From Legionella sp. (lineage in GTDB: Bacteria; Pseudomonadota; Gammaproteobacteria; Legionellales; Legionellaceae), in contig JAUXWR010000395.1 of NCBI GenBank assembly GCA_030680075.1, positions 21,131-85,130 on the forward strand: 64,000 nt of DNA. Direction: 5' to 3'. The notes under the pieces are model-generated. The model had not been told where the DNA came from and ran no database searches. It saw only the letters and a program-made list of their open reading frames with translations. This document shows positions 1 through 8,604 of the stretch, piece by piece. The translations under genes and the position numbers were made by a program. Position 1 is the stretch's first letter; each line of letters begins with the position of its first letter.

Positions 1-110
1 TCATCAAGTTCGTTGATATTAACACCTTCTTCAATACAATGTTGGATTTTTGCAATTTGATCAAGTTCATTTTTTTTGCATAATTCATGCAGTACAAAAG
101 TCATACCCAT
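1..110 (-). CDS. N-terminal part of an ankyrin-like protein, truncated by window edge
   Basis: Minus-strand open frame from ATG at 110: MGMTFVLHELCKKNELDQIAKIQHCIEEGVNINELD..., ankyrin-like phrase; runs off the window start. Confidence 0.5.
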   Translation of the reverse strand, partial: MGMTFVLHELCKKNELDQIAKIQHCIEEGVNINELD

Positions 111-294
111 TCCCAAATAGAGCAAATATTGGTCATTTTATACAAAAGTTAACTTTATATCAAGAGGCTCAGCTGCTTATTAAGCCAGGGCAAGATCATC
201 TTAATTAAGTGCGTTGCTATCGGAAGAATTATTTCTAACGCTCTTACCTGGCCATCGATGCAGCATCTTTCGTGACATACAACCCTCAAAGCGG

Positions 295-415
295 GGAAAC
301 CAGAGAGTCTGGCAGGGGGTTTCTCCGGGCACGCCAAACCATCCATGTGCTTGACGAAGGCCATCCATGGCCTTCAACAGCCCGGAGAAACACCCTGCCA
401 GATTCTCTGATTTCC
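295..415. repeat. Long hairpin A: 36-nt arms (295-330 / 380-415, 3 mismatches) around a 49-nt loop with an inner GGCCATCCATGGCC palindrome
   Basis: Left arm GGAAACCAGAGAGTCTGGCAGGGGGTTTCTCCGGGC versus reverse complement of right arm GGAAATCAGAGAATCTGGCAGGGTGTTTCTCCGGGC. Confidence 0.95.
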
Positions 416-466
416 TGCAAGATCGTAAGCAAGACTGTTTTTCCTGCGCGTGGGCACAATCTTACT

Positions 467-586
467 GAAGTCATGGAGGAAGGGAACCTGTTCAGTCAAA
501 ACGTGAAAGGCCTTGGATGGCCTTTCCGAGCGACATGGATGTCTTGTGCGTTTTTGACTGAACAGGTTCCCTTCCTCCATGACTTC
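467..586. repeat. Long hairpin B: perfect 35-bp arms (467-501 / 552-586) around a 50-nt loop homologous to the reverse complement of loop A
   Basis: GAAGTCATGGAGGAAGGGAACCTGTTCAGTCAAAA ... TTTTGACTGAACAGGTTCCCTTCCTCCATGACTTC. Confidence 0.97.
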
Positions 587-672
587 CTGGTATGTTGCCT
601 TTGTGTCACGGGCAATCTCTATAAATAATCATTTCATCAAGCATGGGGATCGACAAACTTAATCAGCTATGA

Positions 673-885
673 TCTAATAAATTTTTACTCCATGTCGCAA
701 GAGGCGAGCAAAGTGAAGCAGAGAAATTGCTCAAAGAAAACCCTGATGCACATTTTTTATTACATTCTGAGTCATTTACCGATTACTCCGGACGAATCTT
801 TATCTGCACCGCCTTTGAATACGTTTATTGGTCCAAGGACACCCATATGTGCCGTATGCTAATACAATATATGGATGCGAAATGA
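673..885 (+). pseudogene. C-terminal fragment of a Legionella-type effector/ankyrin-associated protein family
   Basis: Open frame without a start: SNKFLLHVARGEQSEAEKLLKENPDAHFLLHSESFTDYSGRIFICTAFEYVYWSKDTHMCRMLIQYMDAK*; resembles the 'tDySGR.f..TAFeYa.WskDthMcrM' segment of Legionella effector-like proteins (from memory). Confidence 0.5.
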
Positions 886-1054
886 GAAGCGCCGATCTTA
901 CGCAGTTGCGTAAAGATCTGAATGTGGCGGAGCCTGGAGAGAGCCTTGGCATGTCTTGTTAATGGCATGCGTGAGTAACCCAGCCCCATAAGCGGCTGGG
1001 TCAAAATCCCCGCACACTAACAAAAACAACTCAAGAATCTCCTGGTACTGGTAA

Positions 1055-3058
1055 TTATTCCCATGAAAGACTTTTCAAAATTTCCTGCTCGACACCATTT
1101 GGTAAAGTAACCGATAAAAGTGGTTCTTCTTCCATGGCGCGCTTTATTGCAAATATCGCCCCTTGATTTCTCGCCCATCCACGTCGTGCAATACCATTAT
1201 TCACATCCCAAAAGAGCATGGATTTAAGCCGTCTTTGAGCGTCCTCTGAGCCATCTAACACTAAGCCAAAACCGCCATTAATGACCTCTCCCCAGCCTAC
1301 ACCACCGCCGTTATGGATGGAAACCCAGGTAGCACCTCGAAAAGAGTCTCCTATAACGTTTTGAATCGCCATGTCTGCGGTAAACTGGGAGCCGTCATAA
1401 ATATTGGCTGTTTCCCTATAAGGTGAGTCCGTGCCCGACACATCATGGTGATCGCGACCAAGGACGATGGGTTTTGATATTTTATGAGTTTTTATGGCTT
1501 CATTAAATGCTTGAGCAATTTTGATTCGACCCTCTGCATCAGCGTACAGAATTCTTGCGGCAGAGCCTACTACTAATTTATTTTCACCGGCAGCTTTTAT
1601 CCAGCGAATATTATCAGCCAACTGCTGTTGAATTTCTAACGGCGCATCCATTGCTAATTCTTCTAACACGTCCGCGGCAATTGCATCAGTTATTTTCAAG
1701 TCGTTCATATCTCCGGAAGTACAGACCCACCGGAAAGGACCAAACCCATAATCGAAACACATAGGCCCCATAATGTCCTGGACATACGAGGGGTATTTAA
1801 ATTTTCCATCAGCGCGCAAAATATCGGCTCCCGCACGACTGGCTTCCAGCAAAAAAGCATTGCCATAATCAAAAAAATACATTCCTCGCGCACTCATCTT
1901 ATTAATGGCATTGACGTGGCGAATTAATGTTTTTCTTACTTCCTGTTTAAATTTTTCAGGATTTTCAGCCATTAACTGCAATGACTCCTCTAAAGAAAAA
2001 TCGACAGGGTAATAGCCACCAGCCCAAGGATTATGTAGAGAGGTTTGATCAGACCCTAATTCAACATCAATATTTTTTTCTACCAAAGCCTCCCATAAAT
2101 CAACCACATTTCCTTGATAAGCCAATGACACCGCTTCTTTATTATCTCGGGCATCATGGATACGTGTGATTAACTCTCCCAGGTCGTTGAATACTTCATC
2201 AACCCATCCTTGAGAATGGCGCTTATTAACCGCAAATGGGTTAATTTCAGCTACAACCGCAATAGCTCCAGCAATGACCGCGGCTTTTGCCTGCGCGCCA
2301 GACATCCCTCCCAAACCTGCGGAGACAAAAACCTTTCCCGTTAAGCCCGTCGTATTATTTTTAATGCGCCTTCCTGCATTTAATAAAGTGATGGTCGTTC
2401 CATGCACAATACCTTGAGGCCCAATATACATAAAAGAGCCGGCTGTCATTTGGCCATATTGGGTGACACCTAAAGCATTAAAACGTTCCCAATCATCCGG
2501 TTTTGAATAATTCGGAATCATCATGCCATTAGTTATTACGACACGTGGTGCTTCGGGGTGGGAGGGGAAAAGTCCAAGAGGGTGGCCTGAATAAAGAACT
2601 AATGTTTGCTCATCTGTCATTGTTGCCAGATATTGCATTGTTAAAAGATATTGTGCCCAGTTTTGGAAAACAGCCCCATTGCCCCCATAAGTAATTAATT
2701 CATCAGGGTGTTGAGCGACTTCTGGATCAAGATTATTTTGCAGCATTAACATAATGGCCGCAGCCTGCCGGGATTGATGCGGGTATTCATCAATTGCTCG
2801 CGCATATATAGGGTAATGAGGGCGAAAACGATACATATATATTCGACCATATTGATGCAGCTCTTCAGCAAATTCACGGGCTAAAACAGCGTGATATTCC
2901 GGCTTGAAATAACGTAGTGCATTTTGAATGGCAAGTATCTTTTCGTCATGATTGAGCAGATCTTTTCTTTTCGGCGCATGGCTTACAGATGAATTATAAG
3001 ATTGGGTTGGAGGTAGTCCGTCAGGAATGCCTGCTAATATAGCCTCTTTAAAATTCAT
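1055..3058 (-). CDS. hutU: Urocanate hydratase
   Basis: 667 aa; YGGNGAVFQNWAQYLLTMQYLA, YGQMTAGSFMYIGPQGIVHGT, GLGGMSGAQAKA motifs. Confidence 0.93.
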   Translation of the reverse strand: MNFKEAILAGIPDGLPPTQSYNSSVSHAPKRKDLLNHDEKILAIQNALRYFKPEYHAVLAREFAEELHQYGRIYMYRFRPHYPIYARAIDEYPHQSRQAAAIMLMLQNNLDPEVAQHPDELITYGGNGAVFQNWAQYLLTMQYLATMTDEQTLVLYSGHPLGLFPSHPEAPRVVITNGMMIPNYSKPDDWERFNALGVTQYGQMTAGSFMYIGPQGIVHGTTITLLNAGRRIKNNTTGLTGKVFVSAGLGGMSGAQAKAAVIAGAIAVVAEINPFAVNKRHSQGWVDEVFNDLGELITRIHDARDNKEAVSLAYQGNVVDLWEALVEKNIDVELGSDQTSLHNPWAGGYYPVDFSLEESLQLMAENPEKFKQEVRKTLIRHVNAINKMSARGMYFFDYGNAFLLEASRAGADILRADGKFKYPSYVQDIMGPMCFDYGFGPFRWVCTSGDMNDLKITDAIAADVLEELAMDAPLEIQQQLADNIRWIKAAGENKLVVGSAARILYADAEGRIKIAQAFNEAIKTHKISKPIVLGRDHHDVSGTDSPYRETANIYDGSQFTADMAIQNVIGDSFRGATWVSIHNGGGVGWGEVINGGFGLVLDGSEDAQRRLKSMLFWDVNNGIARRGWARNQGAIFAIKRAMEEEPLLSVTLPNGVEQEILKSLSWE

Positions 3059-3143
3059 GATCTTAACTCTTGGAATTAAAAAATAGAGTGTAGTGATAGC
3101 AGGTTAGGCTGTAAAGCGGTGGTTTTCAGTTTTTAAATATTTC

Positions 3144-3641
3144 TTAAGAAGCCTTAGTGCTATGTAATTTCTTAATCGTTGTAGAGATAGTGATATGTTG
3201 GCTTAATTTGGCAATGCTTTGCCCGTCAGGCAGGCAAGCTTCTGGGGCAATTTCTAGCAGTGGTGTTAAAACAAAATCTCGCTCAAGTAGACGTGGATGA
3301 GGGATGGAAAGGTTAGGATGATTAATTATTTTCTGATCATACAACAAAATATCAATATCAAGTGTCCTTGCTCCCCATTTTACCGAACGAAGGCGGCCTT
3401 GGCTTTTTTCGAGGTAAAGGCAACGCGCGAGCAGGGTGTGAGGAGGTAGATTTGTTTGAATAGCTACTACTGTATTACAAAACGCAGGTTGTACTTTTCT
3501 GCCCCAAGCACTACTTGTATAGAAAGAGGCTACTTTGACGACATGGATTCCTGGAAGTTTTCGTAGTTTTTGTATTGCACACCGAAGCTGACGTGCCGGT
3601 AGTCCTAAATTGCTTCCTAAAGCAAGATAACAAAGTACCAT
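3144..3641 (-). CDS. folK: 2-amino-4-hydroxy-6-hydroxymethyldihydropteridine pyrophosphokinase
   Basis: LALGSNLG start, WGARTLDIDILLYD, IPHPRLLERDFVLTPLLEIAP. Confidence 0.95.
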   Translation of the reverse strand: MVLCYLALGSNLGLPARQLRCAIQKLRKLPGIHVVKVASFYTSSAWGRKVQPAFCNTVVAIQTNLPPHTLLARCLYLEKSQGRLRSVKWGARTLDIDILLYDQKIINHPNLSIPHPRLLERDFVLTPLLEIAPEACLPDGQSIAKLSQHITISTTIKKLHSTKAS

Positions 3642-3759
3642 GATTGGTGAGTTTCTCCGATATTTTGGTAAGCGTTATATTGAAGCCATGGGTGGTGAAT
3701 TGGATATTGTGGCCAAATTTGCTTCCAATGAAGTGCATTTAAACGTAAAAGAGCTTTGA
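3640..3759 (+). pseudogene. C-terminal remnant of an XRE-family (HigA-like) antitoxin/regulator
   Basis: Plus-strand frame MIGEFLRYFGKRYIEAMGGELDIVAKFASNEVHLNVKEL*, matching the typical 'LRrYIEAMGGELdivAkF' tail of XRE antitoxins; no HTH upstream. Confidence 0.55.
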
Positions 3760-3817
3760 GCTTCATTCTATTGTAGAGAAGGTTATTAAACTCAACCCGA
3801 TGCTCAAGGTTTTAATC

Positions 3818-3862
3818 CCCTTTTTCCTTAGCGTATATTTTGATCCTGCTAAGGAAAAAGGG
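3818..3862 (-). terminator. Hairpin downstream of pcnB (15-bp perfect arms)
   Basis: CCCTTTTTCCTTAGC (3818-3832) / GCTAAGGAAAAAGGG (3848-3862). Confidence 0.7.
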
Positions 3863-3867
3863 AGCAA

Positions 3868-5184
3868 TTAGACAGGAGCTTTGGGTTTTTTGCGTCGACG
3901 TGGTTTTTTGGAGACGGGATGTGCAGCAGTAAGCGCTGCAACCATTTCGACTTGCTCATCTTCTGTCACGTCCTGGAAGGTTGTCCACCATTGAGCCAGC
4001 TCCATAGATTCATCACCCGCTAAGGCGCGCAGTGCCAGAAAGTCGTAAGCGGCGCGAAAACGCGGGTGTTGTAATAGACTGGCTGCTCGTCCACCAAAAC
4101 GTTTTGGAAAACGAAATTGGAGTAACCAAATTTCACGCATGACCTGAGTAAACCGTTTGGGAATGGCAACTACCTGATTTTGCTCCACAATTACCTGAGA
4201 CATGGCTTTTTCCAAAGCAGGTAAGGGTGGAAGACTCTCTTCAATCTGTAACGTTCTTGCCCGTGATATTAATGGGAACCAGAGAAGTACTGCAAATACA
4301 AATGCAGGCGTTACGGGTTTGTTATCGCGGATACGTGTATCGGTGTTTTGAAGAGCTATACCTAATAAGGCATTGACAGGGTATTCACTATCAAGAAGTG
4401 CATTGGTTTGTGCGAAAAGTTGGGCGAATAAACCATGTTTTACTAACAGGCGTTGAACACTTTCGCCTTCACCACATTGGTAAATTTTAGCTACTTCATC
4501 AAATAATCTTGAACTTGAAACATGCTTTATTAAAGGACTTAAACGCTCTAACGGCTCAGCTGTTTCCGGTGCGAGTTCAAAGTGTAGTTTTGCGGTGAAT
4601 CGAACGGCACGCAGCATGCGAACCGGATCCTCCTGGTAGCGGGTTTCAGGGTCGCCAATCATTCGTACTACGCGGTTTTGAACGTCTTTGGCGCCGCCGG
4701 TGAAATCTGCTATGGAAGCATCATCAATGTTGTAATAAAGCGAATTTATTGTAAAGTCGCGACGCCAGGCATCTTCATCGAGTGTGCCATAAACATTATC
4801 GCGGATTAGCATGCCCCGTTCATTGGTTAGCTGATTGGCTTCCGCCCCTTCACTACCTCTGAATGTAGCTACTTCGATGATATCGCGGTGAAAAATGATA
4901 TGAACGAGTTTAAAGCGACGGCCAATGATTCGACCATTACGAAATAAACTTTTGATCTGCGAAGGGGTGGCATTGGTTGCCACATCAAAGTCTTTAGGCA
5001 CTTTGCCAAGCAATAGATCCCTGACACTTCCTCCGACAAGATAAGCTTGAAAGCCGGCACTGTTCAGGCGATTAAGAACCTTCAGGGCATTGGCGCTAAT
5101 ATCTGTTTTAGATAATTTATGCTGATTACGAGGTATGATATAACTGGCCACAATAGGCTCATGTTTATTCCGAGACCTACGCAA
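3868..5184 (-). CDS. pcnB: Poly(A) polymerase I
   Basis: YLVGGSVRDLLLGKVPKDFDVATNATP, RRFKLVHI, RRDFTINSLYYN, basic C-terminus. Confidence 0.95.
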   Translation of the reverse strand: MRRSRNKHEPIVASYIIPRNQHKLSKTDISANALKVLNRLNSAGFQAYLVGGSVRDLLLGKVPKDFDVATNATPSQIKSLFRNGRIIGRRFKLVHIIFHRDIIEVATFRGSEGAEANQLTNERGMLIRDNVYGTLDEDAWRRDFTINSLYYNIDDASIADFTGGAKDVQNRVVRMIGDPETRYQEDPVRMLRAVRFTAKLHFELAPETAEPLERLSPLIKHVSSSRLFDEVAKIYQCGEGESVQRLLVKHGLFAQLFAQTNALLDSEYPVNALLGIALQNTDTRIRDNKPVTPAFVFAVLLWFPLISRARTLQIEESLPPLPALEKAMSQVIVEQNQVVAIPKRFTQVMREIWLLQFRFPKRFGGRAASLLQHPRFRAAYDFLALRALAGDESMELAQWWTTFQDVTEDEQVEMVAALTAAHPVSKKPRRRKKPKAPV

Positions 5185-5374
5185 CAGCTTTTTGATTAAT
5201 TTAATTATTGTCGCTACTCACATTTAATTTGTATAACGGACAGTATTATAGCTAAGATAGTCGCTAATGTGAAACATTTCACTTTGTGATTTTTAGATAA
5301 ATAGGTAGGCTCGTATATTTCACGACTGAATTTGGATGATTTTTTTACAATTTTTACGTTGAGGGCATTGCACA

Positions 5375-6088
5375 ATGGAGTTAATGGACATTTTGGTGAG
5401 TCTCCTGGCATTAATCATTTTAGAGATTGTGTTAGGTATTGATAATCTGGTTTTTCTTTCCATTCTCACGGAAAAGCTTCCAAAAGAGCAGCGTCGGAGT
5501 GCCAGGCGATGGGGGCTGATGTTTGCATGGGTTACACGTCTTTTATTACTGGCCTCAGCGGTCTGGTTGGCCAAGCTTACCCATCCTCTTGTTTCTTTTA
5601 GCGACTTTTCCTTTTCAGCACGGGATTTATTTCTTTTCCTGGGAGGGGCTTTTTTAATTGCCAAAGCAACCCAGGAGATTCATCACGAGGTGGGTGAAAG
5701 TGAAACGGAAACGTTAAAGACAAGTGCAAAAGAAATAACGTTTAGAAATGTAATTATTCAAGTGGCAGTGATGGATATTGTTTTTTCACTGGACAGTGTC
5801 CTTACGGCCATCGGTTTAACCACCCGCTTTTGGGTAATGGCGGCCGCGATCACTTGCGCGATTTTAGTAATGATATATGCAAGTGAACCGGTAAGTCGAT
5901 TTATTGATAAACACCCAACGATAAAAATGCTGGCCTTAAGCTTTTTAATATTAATTGGTATGGTTCTTGTGGCAGACAGTTTTTCATTTCATATTCCTCG
6001 CGCATATGTTTATTTTGCGATGGGTTTTTCGTTGGGTGTGGAAGCATTAAATCATCTCAAGCGCTCAAAAAATCATCGAAAGCCATAG
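5375..6088 (+). CDS. TerC family integral membrane protein
   Basis: EIVLGIDNLVFLSIL and VMDIVFSLDSVLTAIG motifs, multiple TM segments. Confidence 0.92.
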   Translation: MELMDILVSLLALIILEIVLGIDNLVFLSILTEKLPKEQRRSARRWGLMFAWVTRLLLLASAVWLAKLTHPLVSFSDFSFSARDLFLFLGGAFLIAKATQEIHHEVGESETETLKTSAKEITFRNVIIQVAVMDIVFSLDSVLTAIGLTTRFWVMAAAITCAILVMIYASEPVSRFIDKHPTIKMLALSFLILIGMVLVADSFSFHIPRAYVYFAMGFSLGVEALNHLKRSKNHRKP

Positions 6089-6091
6089 GGT

Positions 6092-6520
6092 ATGTCCATG
6101 TTAATGATTAAGGCTTTTCATATTATGGCGATGGTTGCCTGGTTTAGTGGGTTATTTTATTTGCCGCGGTTATTTGTTTATCACTCAGAAACGACGGATG
6201 CGGTGAGTATTGCGCGGTTTAAAATAATGGAGCGACGTCTTTATTATGGAATTACATGGCCTGCCGCAATCCTTACTACATGTCTTGGGATTTGGCTTAT
6301 CAGTTATAATGTTCCCTATTATCTTAACGCTATATGGATGCATGCGAAAATAAGTTTAGTAATATTGCTTTGGGTTTATCATTTGGTGTGCGGGTATTAT
6401 CTGCGCGGGTTTCGCGAAGACAAGAATTCGCGAAGTACGTATTTTTTCAGGGTATTTAACGAAGTCCCCACGCTATTGCTGATAGGAATTATTCTGTTAG
6501 TGGTGTTAAAGCCATTTTGA
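6092..6520 (+). CDS. hemJ: Protoporphyrinogen oxidase HemJ
   Basis: KAFHIMAMVAWFSGLFYLPRLFVYH, MERRLYYGITWPA motifs. Confidence 0.9.
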   Translation: MSMLMIKAFHIMAMVAWFSGLFYLPRLFVYHSETTDAVSIARFKIMERRLYYGITWPAAILTTCLGIWLISYNVPYYLNAIWMHAKISLVILLWVYHLVCGYYLRGFREDKNSRSTYFFRVFNEVPTLLLIGIILLVVLKPF

Positions 6521-6538
6521 GTTACCGAGTGGCGCCCT

Positions 6539-6582
6539 CAGGGAGTGTTCGCGGATAGCCAAAATTCCGTGAACACTCCCTG
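6539..6582. repeat. Dispersed repeat family 1 (GGGAGTGTTC) as a hairpin
   Basis: CAGGGAGTGTTC (6539-6550) / GAACACTCCCTG (6571-6582); related copies at 8448-8577, 8612-8640, 17007-17034. Confidence 0.85.
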
Positions 6583-6615
6583 ACCAGGACAACTTTTTAA
6601 ATGCGGATAAATAAC

Positions 6616-6724
6616 TCGTCTTTGCGAGTCGAAGACGAAGCAATCCCGTGACCTTATGAGCAATAGATGCGCTAATTAGCTTTTCTAAGCCCACTGGATT
6701 GCTTCACTTTGTTCGCAAAGACGT
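6616..6724. repeat. Dispersed repeat family 2 (CTTTGCGA...CAATCC / CTGGATTG...TCGCAAAGACG)
   Basis: Inverted copies CGTCTTTGCGAGTCGAAGACGAAGCAATCC and ACTGGATTGCTTCACTTTGTTCGCAAAGACG; related at 43870-43948 and 56658-56690. Confidence 0.8.
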
Positions 6725-6760
6725 GCATTTTCCGAGATTTAAAATTGTCCTGATGGCATT

Positions 6761-6934
6761 CTATATCTCAACCATTTCAAAATCTTCTTTACCAGCGCCA
6801 CAGTCCGGACAGAACCAGTTTTCCGGGACGTCTTCCCAATGGGTACCTGGCTCAATGCCGTCCTCGGGCCAGCCTTCTTTTTCATCATAAATAAATCCGC
6901 AAATAACACAGATAAACCGTTTGTAATCTTGCAT
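6761..6934 (-). CDS. Rubredoxin
   Basis: [57 protein letters not shown]; two CxxC pairs. Confidence 0.96.
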   Translation of the reverse strand: MQDYKRFICVICGFIYDEKEGWPEDGIEPGTHWEDVPENWFCPDCGAGKEDFEMVEI

Positions 6935-7072
6935 AATGAGCCTTTTTTTCTTCAAAGAGTGTAATTTAGCCGATTCGCTTTAGTAATGTAAAGAAAACTG
7001 TGTGGGAATTTTTGCCAGATAATGTAAAAAAAGTTAAACTATTGCCTTTATTTTCAGGTTAGGGAAGTTTTC

Positions 7073-8368
7073 ATGAGCAATTCAGAACATCTTTTTAAAG
7101 AGGCGCAATCCGTTATACCTGGTGGGGTTAATTCACCCGTACGTGCTTTTAAAGGCGTGGGTGGGGAGCCGATTTTTTTCAAACAAGGGGCTGGCGCCTT
7201 TTTAAAAGATGTTGATGGCAAGCGCTATATTGATTTTGTGGGCTCTTGGGGGCCTTTAATATTAGGGCATTGCCATCCAGGCGTTATTGAAGCCGTAAGT
7301 GACGTGCTTCATAATGGTATGAGTTTTGGGGCGCCCACAGAGCTTGAAGTTCGTCTTGCTCAGAAAATTATTGCGTTAATGCCTGCTATTGAAAAAATCC
7401 GTATGGTTAACTCTGGAACGGAAGCCACCATGACCGCTATTCGGTTGGCGCGCGGTTTCACTGGAAAAAGTAAAATCATCAAATTCAATGGCTGCTATCA
7501 TGGTCATAACGATAGTTTATTGGTAAAAGCCGGATCGGGATTATTAACATTGGGGATTCCTTCGACTCCTGGTATTCCGGCAAGCATTACAGAGCATACC
7601 CTGACGGCAGATTTTAACAATCTGGAGCAAACTGCTGCTTTATTTGAACAATACCGTGGCGATATAGCGGCGATTATTTTGGAGCCGGTTGCTGGAAATA
7701 TGGGTTTTGTGTTGCCTAAGCCCGGATTTTTGCAAGGTCTGCGTGAATTATGCGACAGCAATAATGCATTATTAATTTTTGATGAAGTAATGACTGGTTT
7801 TCGTGTTGCGTTAGGCGGCGCGCAGGCGGCTTTCGCGGTTACGCCTGATCTCACTACTTTAGGTAAGGTAATTGGTGGTGGTATGCCTGTTGGTGCGGTA
7901 GGCGGAAAAGCGGCAATTATGTCTCATTTGGCGCCAGAAGGCCCTGTTTATCAGGCAGGAACGTTGTCAGGAAATCCGTTGGCAATGGCGGCTGGATTAG
8001 CAACACTTACTGAAGTGGAAAAGCCTGGATTTTATGAGCAGTTGAGCGAGAATACAAACGCGTTGATTACGGGTCTGGCTGATGTCGCGTCCTCATTATC
8101 AATTCCTTTTTGTAGCGCATCGTTAGGGGGAATGTTTGGCTTTTGTTTTAATAACAAAGAGCGGGTAGAGGATTTCAATGATGTTGCTGCTTCTGATGAG
8201 CCACTGTTTAAGCGTTTTTTCCATGGCATGTTAGCGAAAGGTGTTTATTTTGCCCCATCGATGTATGAAGCAGGATTTGTATCGAGTGCGCATCAAGAGA
8301 AAGAAATTCAACTGACAGTGAAGGCTGCTGAAGAGGTGTTAAGTAATTGTCTTGCATCAACTGACTAA
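7073..8368 (+). CDS. hemL: Glutamate-1-semialdehyde 2,1-aminomutase
   Basis: [69 protein letters not shown]. Confidence 0.97.
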   Translation: MSNSEHLFKEAQSVIPGGVNSPVRAFKGVGGEPIFFKQGAGAFLKDVDGKRYIDFVGSWGPLILGHCHPGVIEAVSDVLHNGMSFGAPTELEVRLAQKIIALMPAIEKIRMVNSGTEATMTAIRLARGFTGKSKIIKFNGCYHGHNDSLLVKAGSGLLTLGIPSTPGIPASITEHTLTADFNNLEQTAALFEQYRGDIAAIILEPVAGNMGFVLPKPGFLQGLRELCDSNNALLIFDEVMTGFRVALGGAQAAFAVTPDLTTLGKVIGGGMPVGAVGGKAAIMSHLAPEGPVYQAGTLSGNPLAMAAGLATLTEVEKPGFYEQLSENTNALITGLADVASSLSIPFCSASLGGMFGFCFNNKERVEDFNDVAASDEPLFKRFFHGMLAKGVYFAPSMYEAGFVSSAHQEKEIQLTVKAAEEVLSNCLASTD

Positions 8369-8447
8369 GAAGAGCACGGATCTCTCCTGCTGCAGTGCTG
8401 GAAGTGTTCCGTGGTGGAGATGGGTATTATGAGAGCATTGAGTCCTC

Positions 8448-8577
8448 GTAACACTCCCTAACGGTCGCGGCTCGGTTGCGAGCTAGCCTTTTGTGGGAGC
8501 GTTGTCCTCGTAACACCCTCTAACGATCGCGGCTCGGTTTATGGCGTCTGAGCCGCGACCGTCAGGGAGTGTTCACG
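8448..8577. repeat. Cluster of three dispersed repeat family 1 copies, the last inverted
   Basis: CGTAACACTCCCTAACGGTCGCGGCTCGG, CGTAACACCCTCTAACGATCGCGGCTCGG, TGAGCCGCGACCGTCAGGGAGTGTTCACG. Confidence 0.85.
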
Positions 8578-8604
8578 AAACATGAAAACAATCACGGAGA
8601 TTAA

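Noticed and set aside
155-628. Overlapping ORFs on both strands (69, 118, 62 and 68 aa)
   Set aside because: They run through both arms of the two long hairpins; the mirrored peptides (RESGRGFLRA / RESGRVFLRA, MEEGNLFSQ) are a by-product of the inverted repeats.
978-1001. ACCCAGCC ccataagc GGCTGGGT hairpin as a hutU terminator
   Set aside because: Real palindrome, but no T-tract follows on the hutU strand; terminator function not supported.
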